A DNA stretch of 64,000 nucleotides from Anthostomella pinea. Lineage: Eukaryota > Ascomycota > Sordariomycetes > Xylariales > Xylariaceae. Each line of letters begins with the position of its first letter. Positions within the stretch are counted from its first letter, which is position 1. Both the position numbers and the translations under genes were made by a program. The notes beneath the pieces are model-generated. The model worked only from the letters and a program-made list of their open reading frames with translations, made no database searches and was not told the DNA's origin. This document shows positions 54,111-64,000 of the stretch, one piece after another. The stretch is taken from positions 3,658,001 through 3,722,000 of the forward strand of contig CAUWAG010000012.1 of NCBI GenBank assembly GCA_963556695.1, read 5' to 3'.

Positions 54111-56074
54111 TCACATGTTCGCCGGCACATTCAGCGCAAACCCGCCATCGAGGATGGTGATGGTGCCCCACATGAAGTCGTTCGTTGCAATCATCAACAC
54201 AGCCTACAGTCATCGCAACATGGTCAGTCAGCCAGACACGTAACGGTCCTCATAGGACGCATTGTCATGATGATGAATAGAAGGGGTGAATCGTAGCGCG
54301 AAATATGGTAAGGTAAGGGGATATGATTATGTGGGGACCACTCACACCAGCAATATCCTGCGGCGAGCCCATCCGCTTGACGGTCGGTGCCCCAAAGCCA
54401 GCCATCATCTGCTGGAAGCGCTCGGCAGCATAAGCGCTCTCGTTCTCCTCGTTCGAGGCTTGGGTCGTCATCTCGGATGGAAAGTATCCTGGTGAGTCAC
54501 CGCGTCAGTACTCTTCTACCTTGGTCGCTAGCTTCGGCGATCACGGGGGAGCAGCTGCGGGTGAGGTGATATCCACGCAACATAGGCTAGGCTAGGGTAT
54601 TGGGGGAAAGAGAAAGGTCGGTAGACTCACCAAGCGCGAGGCCGTTCACTCGAACATTGATGCTCTCATGACTGAGATCGTATGCCATCTGACGAGTCAG
54701 ATGTGTCGCGGCCGCCTTGCTCGCCTGCATCATCCATTTTCATCAGCACGAACCCACACGTAATCCAAAAGTAGGAGCAGGAGAGTCATCCCATGCCATG
54801 CCTATGCGCGACTCACGTTATACGAGTACTGGCAATTCTGCGTCCTGTGAAAGCCAAGTCCAGTCAGCCGCCGTAGCCAATACCTACACACCGATGTAAG
54901 GGGGGAAAGGGGGAAAGGGGGAGACAAGAGGTCATTAACAGTCCACAAAGAAGCCTGATCTCCTCTCCTACCCGTACTCACATCCGCAGAAACGCGCTGA
55001 CCGACGTGTTATTGATAACACTGCCCACCCTGCCCGTCGGGCCCTCCTTCGCCTTCGCCAATAGGGGCAGGAAGGCGGCGGTGACGAAATAGGGGGATGT
55101 GGCATTAGCCAGGAAAGCTGTCCATAACCACACCGCATCAGCAGCATATTCGCCTGATCAAATTGACCATAGCAAGCATCCTCTAGACTTGTGAATCAGG
55201 GGACTGTGGGTAGGCGGATGGACGTACACTGCTGCCAGTTCTCCTCCATCTCCTCCTCGAACATAGCGTCCCCAAACGCCTGCGGCCCATCCTCCGGCTT
55301 CGCGGTCGGGCGGCTCCTCCAGACGCCGGCGTTGTTGACGAGTCTGCACACACACACACACACACTTAAATCAGTCACCCCGTCTTCCACACCACACACC
55401 ACACCCCTATCAGGTGCATGCACCACGAAGGGAGCAAGCCACCAGACCAGACTCACAGATTCACCGCCCCCTCCCTCTCCCCAATCTCCGCCACAACCGC
55501 CCGAATGCTGTCCTTGGAAGTGACATCCATGACAAGCGGCACCATGCTCCCACCCACCGGCCCCAGCCGCTCCGCCGAGCCGTGGACGCGCGCGCTGGTC
55601 TCGAGGACGGCGGCGCGTCGGCCTGTGATGTACACCTTGGCGCCGTTGGCGGCGAGGGTCTGGGCGATCACTGTTTGTGTGCCGGCGGGGTCAGAAACCC
55701 AGAAACGCAGAGACGATGGGAGTCATGACTTCGGAGGGGCAGAAAGGGCGGGCGGTAGGGGAAGAAAGTGGAAGATTGGGTGAAGTGGGATGGTAATAGG
55801 GGAGTATGGGAATTTAAAGAGGAGAATCGTATTTGTGTGCGTGCGCTGAGGAGAGAGTAAGGGAGTTAGGATTGGTAAGGATGAGCGTGGCACGTAACTT
55901 ACTCAGACCGACTCCTGTGCCACCACCAGTAACTACACCGAAGAAGAACCAAAACCGTCAGCGGCGATCAAAGCAATCAGAACAGATGGTTCAGTAGCAT
56001 GAAGACACACCAACAGCGACCCAGTCCTTCAGGGAGAACAGCGCGGCCGCGGAAAGGGGGTGAGGGGAAGTCAT
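54111..56074 (-). CDS. short-chain dehydrogenase/reductase (FabG-like), 9 exons, 305 residues
   Basis: NAD(P)-dependent SDR. Exons on the minus strand: 56074-56011, 55932-55903, 55670-55457, 55343-55228, 55117-54982, 54844-54817, 54724-54631, 54488-54346, 54203-54111. All have GT-AG introns (mostly GTGAGT) and sum to an exact multiple of three. Motifs: LKDWVAVVTGGGTGVGLMIA (cofactor site, spliced from three exons), YITGRRAAVLE, PLVMDVTSKDSIR, LLVNNAGVWR, NNTSVSAFLRM (Ser), Y-N-A-S-K-A-A-A, and NVRVNGLALG. GSPQDIAGAVLMIATNDFMW and TITILDGGFALNVP close the fold. The 28-nt sixth exon encodes the residues before the catalytic Tyr. Substrate unknown; 3-oxoacyl or carbonyl reduction is typical of the family. 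Confidence 0.9.
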
Positions 56075-57070
56075 GATTGCAATCCAAGCAGTGCCCAAGC
56101 GTCCAGGCAAAACCAGAAAGGCGATCCCAAGAGATAAGTTCAACCGGAGGTGACGGTGTGAGCGAGTTAAAGAGGAACGTGGAGAGCAAAAGAGAAAAGG
56201 GGCAATCAAGCAAGCAAAACAGTGAGGGGAGAGCGAACACCCGCATCCTTATAAAGACGCAGCAGATCTCCGCAGCGAGCCAGACAGCCAATCAGAAACA
56301 GCTCCGATGCCACCACTCCGTCTTGCATGGCACAGGTGACAGCATCGAAGATAGCGAGCAGCAGTTGCTCGCACACTCTCACCCCCATCGATTTTGTGCG
56401 CGCGAATACGGCGACCAGGGGCCAGGCAGCAAGATTCCACTAATCGCGGGGTGGAGACATGATCCCGTGCTTGCCAATCAGCCGAAAGGACCACCGGCGG
56501 ACCGGGACACGCAGTCGGAGGGTGAGAGGAGGAGGGGAGGCCCTTCTTAATCAGCTTGATGGTTTCACGCGAGAAGAGAGAGAGAGAGAGTGGTTGGAAT
56601 AGCACTCTGGGTCAGGCTTCGGATCATGTTCCGAGGTCGGGGATATGAGGCACAGAACGGCCCTCGAGATGCTTCCCCTGAACACCTGGACGCCTATCAC
56701 AGGATTCAGCCCAGCATCACGCGCAATAGTTCTTCTCTCATCGCAGATCTCTCCTCTTCACCTTCGTCATAGAATCCGACGCCGAGTCAAATGACATCCA
56801 TTGATCTGTTCGCTGCTATGATACAGCGCATCCGCGAAAAAATCAAAGCAAGGTGGCCAGCCCACCTGGTGTACCGAACGCCGTCTCCCGCCCTCGTGTA
56901 AGATGAGGGCTCATGGTATCAAGACAGTACTTCTCTAGCAACGCTGTCGACGGTATCCTTCCGAATCCCTTGATCCCGCCAGCGACTGAGACTAGCCACT
57001 CGCTGTATCCATTTTGTACACCGCCGTTGCCTGCATCGACAAAGCCACATTACCGTATGTGTGGGTTTTA
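56075..57070. other. intergenic
   Basis: Upstream region of the nine-exon SDR and 3' flank of HPC2. Contains a GAGA microsatellite at about 56575-56591. No gene recognised. Confidence 0.45.
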
Positions 57071-59104
57071 CTACAAGCCAGCAAACTTCGGACTGGTGGG
57101 TTGCAGCACGTTGAAAGCCACGCCGTTGGTCGACTTCAGGAACGCCGCCTCGCGCTCCGCCTTCTCGCGGTCCATCTGGGCTCTGTCGGCCTTCGTCATG
57201 CGCGGCTTCCTAACCACGCCTCCACGAGAACCCGGGCCGCCACCACCGCGAGAACCAGGACCACCACGAGAACCAGGGCCGCCGCCACGGCCTCTCCCTA
57301 GACCCGTACCAGCACCGCGACTGCCACCGCGGCCACCGCGTGAGCCACGTCCACGCTTGGGCAGCTCGCCACTATATCGGGTCAGTCTAAAACATCGAGC
57401 TGCAGGACACGTAACATACCGTCCAATCTCAGGCTTCTCGACCTCCGGTACCAAGGGTCCGGAGTATACGAAGAAACCATCACGACTAGCCGCGGCCTGC
57501 TCCTCCCACAGCATCTCCGAGTCGTCCACAAAGCCATCATCCTTGTCGTACTCGTCCTCCTTGAAGTGTCGCTTTTTCTTGACGGGCTTGCCGTCGGCTT
57601 TGTCGGGGCCACTCGTACCGCCCATTTCGATATTGGAATCGTCGTTGTCAGACTCATCTACCGACATCTCGTCGCCTTCACGGCTGGAGTCGTTCTGGGC
57701 CAGGGCAGCTGAAGCAGCAGCAATGCGCATTTTACGTGCCTTTTGTTCAGCTTGACGAGGATGGAGAGCATCCCAACCGTACTGTTCTTCGGCCATCCGC
57801 ATGAAATTGATATACTTGTTTGTCTCTCCGTTGAGAGAAATGTTGAGGACGATAGAGGGCGCTTTCGTCTCACTGCCAGGCTCCGCTTTGCCAAAGTCGA
57901 GAATGGATCGGCCTGATGCCCCTGGCAGAGGAGCCAAGGCCTCTTTGCCGCCATTGCCACGGGGTGACGATGAAGTCGTGCTGTGGTTCTTGGGAGGAGT
58001 GCGTTTAGCACCAGCAGCGCCGATGGTGGTGACCGAGGTCGGACGAATCTCAATCCGGGAGGCAGCTGAAGGTGCAAACGGTCCACCCAGGACCTTTTTC
58101 ACTTCCGCCACATGTTGCTTCGGTACCGGAGGAGGCGCAAACTCCTGGCGGAACGGATTAGGAGAGGCAGGCACTGAGTTGGGCTCCTGCTGTACGCGTG
58201 ATTGGGGATGCGACTGTGGGTGGTTGTATTGCGTATTCGGAGCAAAGGAGGCATGTGACGGAATGGGTGAGATGATGTTTTGTACAGGAGGGTCAACAAG
58301 ACTCGCGATGGACGGGGACGCGCTTGCGCCTTTGGCAAGGCTGGTGGCAGGTCTTCTGGGAGATCCCATGGGATTGGAGTAAGTGTGCGTGACCATGGTC
58401 TCTCTGATGGGGTCGTAGTTGGAAGATCGGATGGGGTCATACGCGGTGCCACTGGTGCGAGAGGGCACGCTGGGTCGCTGTGGTGGCTGTTGATGTTGAT
58501 GTTGATGTTGCTGCTCCTGGAGGTAGGGGCGGGGCGGCTCGGGGTCGGCATTGAGTATGTTGGACATGGAACCCGGCATGGAAGCCGGCATGGATTCCCG
58601 CTTCGGTTCCCGGGTGGGAATGGGCTCCAGCCGCCCGAGCGTGGTCATCTCGGTGATCTTGGGTTGTCGAGATGCCGTGCCGGCGCCAGCACCAACGCCG
58701 ACACTCGCAGCACGAGACCGGACCTCGTTAACATCACCATCGTCCGCGGAAGAGGCGACCTTACGCTTCCGCTGCGTAAGGGGTGCATTAGCATCCTTAG
58801 GCTTACGAGCCCGCTTGGATTTATCGGCGCCCTCCTCGGGGTTGGCACTGCTTCGCTTGATCCGGGTACCAGGCTTCGGGCCAGGCTTCCGGCGGGGTAG
58901 TCCATCCTTAGTCAACATAGGCTGGCCGGTCCCATCATATCGAATAGAGCTCGGGTCAACAACAATCTCGTCGCCCTCGCCCCCCGTAGTCTTCGCTCTG
59001 CTGTACCCAGTGGGCGACGCGGGTGCAGACAACATGGAAGGGGGATCCGACAGTTCTGGCGATGAGCTATAGCGCATCGGGGCATTCTCATTTGATGCAG
59101 CCAT
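57071..59104 (-). CDS. HPC2: HIR-complex subunit HPC2 (ubinuclein-like), 2 exons, 661 residues
   Basis: Nuclear protein of the HIR histone H3-H4 chaperone complex, which deposits nucleosomes outside replication and represses histone genes. Exon 1 (59104-57420) begins MAASNENAPMRYSSSPELSD. It has a long disordered region with an AT-hook-like RRKPGPKPGTRIKR, basic clusters and Q/H-rich repeats. The conserved HPC2/ubinuclein domain follows at about residues 500-560 (DEYDKDDGFVDDSEMLWEEQ and RDGFFVYSGPLVPE). A 48-bp intron (GTATGT, GACTGAC, ATAG) joins exon 2 (57371-57071). Exon 2 encodes a striking Arg/Gly-rich tract (about 60 residues of GRGG/SRGG units) and a charged helix (KADRAQMDREKAEREAAFLK). 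The RGG tail suggests RNA or chromatin contacts; I do not know how common it is in orthologues. Confidence 0.9.
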   Translation of the reverse strand: MAASNENAPMRYSSSPELSDPPSMLSAPASPTGYSRAKTTGGEGDEIVVDPSSIRYDGTGQPMLTKDGLPRRKPGPKPGTRIKRSSANPEEGADKSKRARKPKDANAPLTQRKRKVASSADDGDVNEVRSRAASVGVGAGAGTASRQPKITEMTTLGRLEPIPTREPKRESMPASMPGSMSNILNADPEPPRPYLQEQQHQHQHQQPPQRPSVPSRTSGTAYDPIRSSNYDPIRETMVTHTYSNPMGSPRRPATSLAKGASASPSIASLVDPPVQNIISPIPSHASFAPNTQYNHPQSHPQSRVQQEPNSVPASPNPFRQEFAPPPVPKQHVAEVKKVLGGPFAPSAASRIEIRPTSVTTIGAAGAKRTPPKNHSTTSSSPRGNGGKEALAPLPGASGRSILDFGKAEPGSETKAPSIVLNISLNGETNKYINFMRMAEEQYGWDALHPRQAEQKARKMRIAAASAALAQNDSSREGDEMSVDESDNDDSNIEMGGTSGPDKADGKPVKKKRHFKEDEYDKDDGFVDDSEMLWEEQAAASRDGFFVYSGPLVPEVEKPEIGRYVTCPAARCFRLTRYSGELPKRGRGSRGGRGGSRGAGTGLGRGRGGGPGSRGGPGSRGGGGPGSRGGVVRKPRMTKADRAQMDREKAEREAAFLKSTNGVAFNVLQPTSPKFAGL

Positions 59105-59690
59105 GATGGATGGTGGTCCGGCCAGTTGCCAGTCGAGACGGAGGTGTGCAAGCACTGCTGCTATGTGCTATGCAATAGTGGATGTATCTCGATGGGAGTT
59201 GAAGTGCGTGCAGCACAGCAGCCAGGGGTCCGTGCGCTGCAGATGTGAAAGTGAAGGTTACCGATATTGGCTGTCAGAATATGAAGGAATAGAGACAAGG
59301 CCCTGGTCTCGGTGGCGAAAGAAATATTCGCTATGCCAACACGGGAAGAAACAGTGTGGTTGTCGTTGTGGTGCTTCCGTGGAGTGGAAGGCAACAGCTC
59401 CCATTGACGACCGACGGTGCACGGATGTACGCGGTGGCTTGCCTGTTGGAAAAGTGTGAATGCGAGTAGTATGAACTGCCCAAACTGCTACGTGCCGAGC
59501 CAGTGGGTATTTTTAGGGATCAGAGGTGGTGGTGGCGCTGAAGATGATACGTGATACTCTAGTGCAGTACGCGATAGATGAAGATAGTTGCGTTGCGGTT
59601 GGTCAATGGTCAATGGTCAGTTGCATGGACGTATGACAGGCTATTATCCGCTCAGCATGCGTGCCTGACCAGTGCGGATGTGGGCCGTTG

Positions 59691-59722
59691 TATTGCTGTA
59701 TTGCTGTATTGCTGTATTGCTG
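59691..59722 (+). repeat. 8-bp microsatellite
   Basis: Four perfect tandem copies of TATTGCTG followed by TA. Confidence 0.9.
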
Positions 59723-61143
59723 TACTGGCGTATTGTCGGATTTGCGTATAATCGCAGGTAACGTGACCCGCCGGTAATTATCGGGGTGGTGGTGGTGCCT
59801 GGGCCCTGGTGGTGGTCGGTGCTTTGCGTTCGGTGCCGGTGCGAGAGATCTGAGGATAACCTCACAAGAATCGCTCAGAGTCGCTCTCAGTTCGTCGCAG
59901 CAAGTCCCAACTTCCCCCTCCGAAAATGCCGTCGAGTTGGGGCGCTGCAGACCGCTGGACCGATTGGATCTGATGCACCAGAATACGGTGCAAAAGATGC
60001 AGTCGAAAAAGGAATGGAAAAGGGCGATGCACTGATGGATCTAGATAGATCTATTGCTGGACGGCCATCTTGGTTGTGGTGGGAAAGTAGGTGAGAAGGA
60101 GGAGAAATGAGTGTTTGCAGAGGATTGCACGAGGGCTGGGGATGGCTACGCTTTTGAGAAATCGGAAATAGAGTCGGATTGGCACTTGGGAATTGGGACC
60201 TGAATTAAGGAATCAATTCTCCAACACAAGGCGGAAAAATGGGGCTATGACCATCAATCTGCAATCTGTCGGGACTCAAGAGTCAAGAGACGTGCACCTG
60301 GGGCAGCGCTGCATGGGAGAAACGGAAGGCGTGGGAAATTTTATTATTAACAAACCGAGTTAAACATCGGGACTAGGCTGGGGGTGTCACGGTGGGAGCG
60401 AGCTTGGGAGACGACACAATGGGATTGAGTGTGACGGGGTGGAGGGGGTTCCTGGGGGCGTGGCATCAGATGGGCAAAAGGGTCATCCGACAGAGGGGGG
60501 CTGCATGAGGTGGCATGTGCTGGGGGAGTGACAGAGTGAGTAATAGGCAAGTCATGGATGGATACAGTACCGTACCTAGAAACGAGAACGATAATGAGAG
60601 CTGCTGACGATAAAGCCTGGCTCTGGCCTAAAGGGGAATGTCCAAGGAAGCCCAGAGCACCAAAGGGGGACCGAGCAAGAGCCAAAGACAGGCCAAGGCA
60701 CAGGCGGCATATGGCAAACTTCGTCACAGACTTCTGACCGCCTGGCCTGCATGTAACAGACAGGCGTGGCTGGTCAAAGCTGCAATGTACTCCGTTGCTG
60801 GACCATATGGTATACTGTGCTGCATCTCTGGGGTTCGTTCAAGTCAGCCGGAGCTTCACGTGCTGTCTGGTTGTGAAGAGCACCGGCCAAGGCGATTCGA
60901 TATTGAACGGTTGTTTGCCGCATTTGGGGAGCAGGGGAGCCGACCAGTCGGGCAAGGGTGTGGGGGATGCTAAATTCCCCTATGCAACCTCAGCCTCTCC
61001 AAAAGGGCACGGCACTCACGGATCAGGCGGTACCTAGGTATGTACCCCTCAGCCCAGACGGTTGACAGTGGATCTGCCAGCCTAGCCGCAGATTCGACGC
61101 GTGACGCCAGATAGCCGCGTGAAATGGCAGGGTTATAGAAACG

Positions 61144-61171
61144 ATCTCCAATCTCCAATCTCCAATCTCCA
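61144..61171 (+). repeat. 7-bp microsatellite
   Basis: Four perfect tandem copies of ATCTCCA. Confidence 0.9.
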
Positions 61172-62188
61172 AAACGGACATGGGCACATTTCACCGGCCC
61201 TTGAACGCCGAATCGCAACATTGTACCCGACCTGACCTTCATTACAGTCTCAGGAGACTTCACACGGAACGCATGTATCTTGACCGTAAAAGCACATGCG
61301 ATTCAAAAGACACATACACGTAGGTTGTCAAATATGAATCATTACTCTGATTGATGACATTACTCTGATTGATGACCGGATGGATGGGAATACCCTGGCT
61401 AGAAGTTGGCCGAATACAAAAGACAAAGCCCGAGACCATGACCGTAAGACTCAAAAGGAACATGGAGCTATAAATGACATGTCACATTAGAAGACATAGG
61501 TGCAGGAAGCGGCCGGCCATAAATGTAAGAATCAATGGTGCGTTGCAGATAAGTTGGCTGTCTCGGGTGCTTGCTGACAGACAATCAACCAGTGGGGTCC
61601 CTGACCTTGGCAAAGCACTCATGGCATATGCAAGTCCTGAGGTCGCGACCCGCCCAGCAGATGATCAGGCATTCAAGACTCAAAAGACCAAGTATCCAAG
61701 AAGTGGCCGCTTGACAAATATGAAGAAAAGAAACTGGGTACCTGCCGCTCTATAAACAAATGTTTCAGACTCAAAGTTCAGACAGGATCCACTTCAGTGA
61801 AACGCGGGTCGACGCAGTGTCATTGGCTGCTCAAGCGAGCTGCCCGCGCTTCAGCCTTCTGGAAATTCCTCGAGTCATGGAGGATTCGGCGCTAGCTTTA
61901 CGCAGCCGCTGCATTGTTTCTAAAACGAACCCCCCCTCGTACAGTGCATGTGCAGCGCGTCGGAGCTCAGCCACAAGTCTATCCCTGGAATTGAAGAGAG
62001 GGCCAGACCCGGTGGCTTGGCGCTTGCGTCAGTCAACTGGCATCAGAAATACATCGAAGCTTCGCGAGTTGCAATTCGGCAACTTGAGATCAAGCACAAC
62101 AAACAGCACATGCGCAGTAGCAAGACGAAACCAACACATCTGCCACAGAACAAAACCTCAATCTTCCACCTCCCAGTACCTAGTCGCG

Positions 62189-63538
62189 ATGGATCCAACG
62201 CTCCTGATTCTCGACGTCCGGGAGAAAGAGGCGACAGAGCCGAAAGCCCCAAGCTTCCCTCAGATCAAATCGTCCACCTCCGGATTCCCCGAGCACAAGA
62301 AGCGCAAAAACAAAGTGTCAGCATTCAAGCAAAAGCGACAACAGGGCGTACCATTAGAAGAGCAGAAGACCAAGGTATTTCTGTCGTCGTCAAAGGAACC
62401 GCTCTCTGCCTCGAGCAGCCAACATGACATGACGCAAAAAGCCCCGCCGACGAGCCAGAGCTTCGAGTCGAATGAACAACGAAGGATAGATCGCGAGAAC
62501 GCGCAAAGACTCGCATCGATGGCGCCAGAAGACATCGAAGAGGCTCGGAAGGAGCTATTCAGTGATTTGGATCCTGCGGTCCTTCAGATGCTGCTGAAGC
62601 GCGCAACCCTTGACGTTGAGCCCACTGGCCCATCACCCTTCGACGAACCCTCTACCAGTCAACCGACACAAGACCAGCCCGAAATACGGATCGAAGATAC
62701 GTCGATAAAATCAACTACAAAAGATCCTACGCAGAATAGCCAAAAACCAAGCTCGCCGAAGGGCTCTGCTCGGGTACCGCCGCCCGCGCCCACAGTCACA
62801 GATGAAGCAGACGAATCTGAAGCAACACACGTTCCGACACAACGCCCTACACACACCGAATACGCCAACGATCCCACATCCGACCAAATCCTCTCCACCA
62901 ACACCGATCAGGCGGGCCCCAAGCCGCACTGGCCGCAGCCGCCCCAACCCGCCGACCTCGACCCCTCGGACCCGAACTTCCTCCAAAACCTGCACGAGAA
63001 GTATTTCCCCTCACTACCAGCCGACCCGTCCAAGCTCGCGTGGATGGCGCCGCTCCCGACGCCCAACTCAGCCGCCGACCACGACAGCCCGTACCACCCA
63101 GACCAAGACTCCCTGCCCATATCAGCACTACGCTTCGACTTCCGCGGCATGCTCCTGCCGCCGCGCATCGCGCGCGCCATACCCACATCCAAGGGCCTGC
63201 ACCACCACGGCGAGGCGCCCGAGGCCGCCGGCTACACGATCCGCGAGCTGGCACGCCTGCAGCGCAGCGCCGTCCCGGGCCAGCGCTGCGTCGCGCACCA
63301 GACCCTCGGCCGCGTCCTGTACCGCCTCGGCCGCGGCGAGTTCGGGAGGATTGGCGACGATGGAGTCGCCGACGGCGTGTGGCGCCAGTGCGAAGAGGGC
63401 GCCGTCATGCGCAATCTGTACGAGGAGGCCGGCACCGAGGAGGGAAGCGGCCACAGGAGCGCGCGCGCCTTTGCCATCGAGGCCGTCTGGTTATTTGAGA
63501 AGGGTGGGTGGAAGGAGCGGTTGCGGCGGGCGAAGTGA
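62189..63538 (+). CDS. RBA50: RNA polymerase II-associated protein RPAP1 / RBA50, 449 residues
   Basis: Homologue of yeast Rba50 and human RPAP1, which act in assembly and nuclear delivery of RNA polymerase II. The ATG at 62189 begins MDPTLLILDVREKEATEPKA. A GFPEHKKRKNKVSAFKQKR element follows, typical of the family's N-terminus. The RPAP1 N-terminal helix lies at about residues 95-140 (IDRENAQRLASMAPEDIEEA and LFSDLDPAVLQMLLKRA). A disordered Pro/Ser/Thr-rich linker leads to the RPAP1 C-terminal domain at about 310-390 (LRFDFRGMLLPPR, GYTIRELARLQRSAVPGQRC, AHQTLGRVLYRLGRGEFG). Length matches fungal orthologues. The open frame continues upstream without family similarity, so the ATG at the conserved MDPTLL is preferred. 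Confidence 0.93.
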   Translation: MDPTLLILDVREKEATEPKAPSFPQIKSSTSGFPEHKKRKNKVSAFKQKRQQGVPLEEQKTKVFLSSSKEPLSASSSQHDMTQKAPPTSQSFESNEQRRIDRENAQRLASMAPEDIEEARKELFSDLDPAVLQMLLKRATLDVEPTGPSPFDEPSTSQPTQDQPEIRIEDTSIKSTTKDPTQNSQKPSSPKGSARVPPPAPTVTDEADESEATHVPTQRPTHTEYANDPTSDQILSTNTDQAGPKPHWPQPPQPADLDPSDPNFLQNLHEKYFPSLPADPSKLAWMAPLPTPNSAADHDSPYHPDQDSLPISALRFDFRGMLLPPRIARAIPTSKGLHHHGEAPEAAGYTIRELARLQRSAVPGQRCVAHQTLGRVLYRLGRGEFGRIGDDGVADGVWRQCEEGAVMRNLYEEAGTEEGSGHRSARAFAIEAVWLFEKGGWKERLRRAK

Positions 63539-64000
63539 GCTGATATTAGGACGGAGGGCGGGCGTTATTGGGATGAAAGAACAAATAATAAACCTGGGGT
63601 CTGCCAGAGTGAGGCTATTGGGCGACGTCAGAGATATTAGGACGTAAGAACGAATAAACCTGGGATCTGCCAGAGTGAAAGTATGGGATGTCTTTCGTAA
63701 GGGGCCATGCCAGGCGGAATTGGAGGAATGCGTCCAAGGTACTCGCTGCAGTAGACGGCGCGAGTCCCACGGCAGAAAAACAGACCACATAATTTCCAGA
63801 CTCCAAATACAGAATACCATACAGACGTAATGGAAAGCCAAGTCCGGTCACGACTCAGGAGAAATTCATGAATTTAGACTTGTGTAACACAGTCGAGAAG
63901 AATTGATAAAATGACACGATGGTGTGAGAGAACCTTTTCTGCCCGTTTGCCTGCCTCCCGGTCATAGCTCTCCCCGTGCTTGCAGTGATTGAAGCAACTC
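63539..64000. other. 3' flank of RPAP1 with a tandem duplication
   Basis: AATAAACCTGGGGTCTGCCA at about 63587 recurs as AATAAACCTGGGATCTGCCA at about 63651. GATATTAGGACG occurs at 63541 and 63631. An imperfect duplicated unit is likely. No gene recognised to the window end. Confidence 0.5.

Larger units (their letters stand above)
59105..62188. other. 3-kb intergenic region between divergent HPC2 and RPAP1
   Basis: Both flanking genes read outwards, so this holds two promoters. It includes two small tandem repeats (59691-59722 and 61144-61171) and GT-rich stretches around 59520-59830. I see no further gene, although the frame upstream of the RPAP1 ATG stays open back to 61760. Confidence 0.45.

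Noticed and set aside
62802..63647. 281-codon Thr/Pro/Arg-rich frame at the end of the window
   Set aside because: It overlaps the RPAP1 C-terminal domain in another frame and has the composition of a shadow frame.
1..64000. CRISPR array, bacterial-type operon or defence system
   Set aside because: The sequence is eukaryotic (spliced genes, fungal families). No regularly spaced repeats of CRISPR type were seen.

Overview
The window is nuclear DNA from a filamentous ascomycete (Pezizomycotina, probably Sordariomycetes). This is inferred from short introns of about 40-125 bp with GTRNGT donors and CTRAY branch sites, from fungal families (VID27, HPC2, RPAP1/RBA50, Tps1, Cip1, cutinase, PTH11-like rhodopsin-domain protein, 2EXR protein), and from fungal transposons (pogo/Fot, hAT, Copia, Tad-like LINE). 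No species is assigned.

Layout. 1-12.5 kb: a decayed GMC alcohol oxidase, a rhodopsin-domain membrane protein, a large five-exon gene of unknown function (about 1,390 residues) with palindromic repeats in two of its introns, a decayed gene of a fungal family I cannot name, and an intact three-exon cytochrome P450. 12.5-22.3 kb: a transposon block with a Fot/pogo element nested in a truncated LINE, an apparently intact hAT element with a perfect 8-bp target duplication, a small secreted protein, and a hotdog thioesterase pseudogene split by a LINE. 22.8-28 kb: a classical SDR, a candidate MITE and the housekeeping gene VID27. 28-44.5 kb: a second mobile block with two LINE copies, a secreted cutinase-like protein, a decayed MAT1-2-1-like HMG-box gene, and a degenerate Copia element inserted in a second pogo element. 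The 5' end of that Copia is inverted relative to its body. 44.9-64 kb: mostly ordinary genes: trehalose-6-phosphate synthase, a Cip1-like secreted protein, a frameshifted Cys-containing secreted protein, a 2EXR protein, a nine-exon SDR, the HIR-complex subunit HPC2 and RPAP1/RBA50.

The genes do not form one pathway. Conserved single-copy genes (VID27, Tps1, HPC2, RPAP1) alternate with repeat-rich stretches where secreted-protein genes, specialised oxidoreductases and pseudogenes collect, the usual layout of a compartmented fungal genome. Several dead genes carry in-frame TAG/TAA where CAG/CAA is expected, and LINE copies differ largely by C/T and G/A changes; both fit repeat-induced point mutation (RIP). 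The best leads for something new are the palindromic intron element with its host gene, the inverted Copia/pogo composite, a 214-bp solo-LTR family with exact 5-bp duplications, and the ectopic mating-type-like HMG gene.
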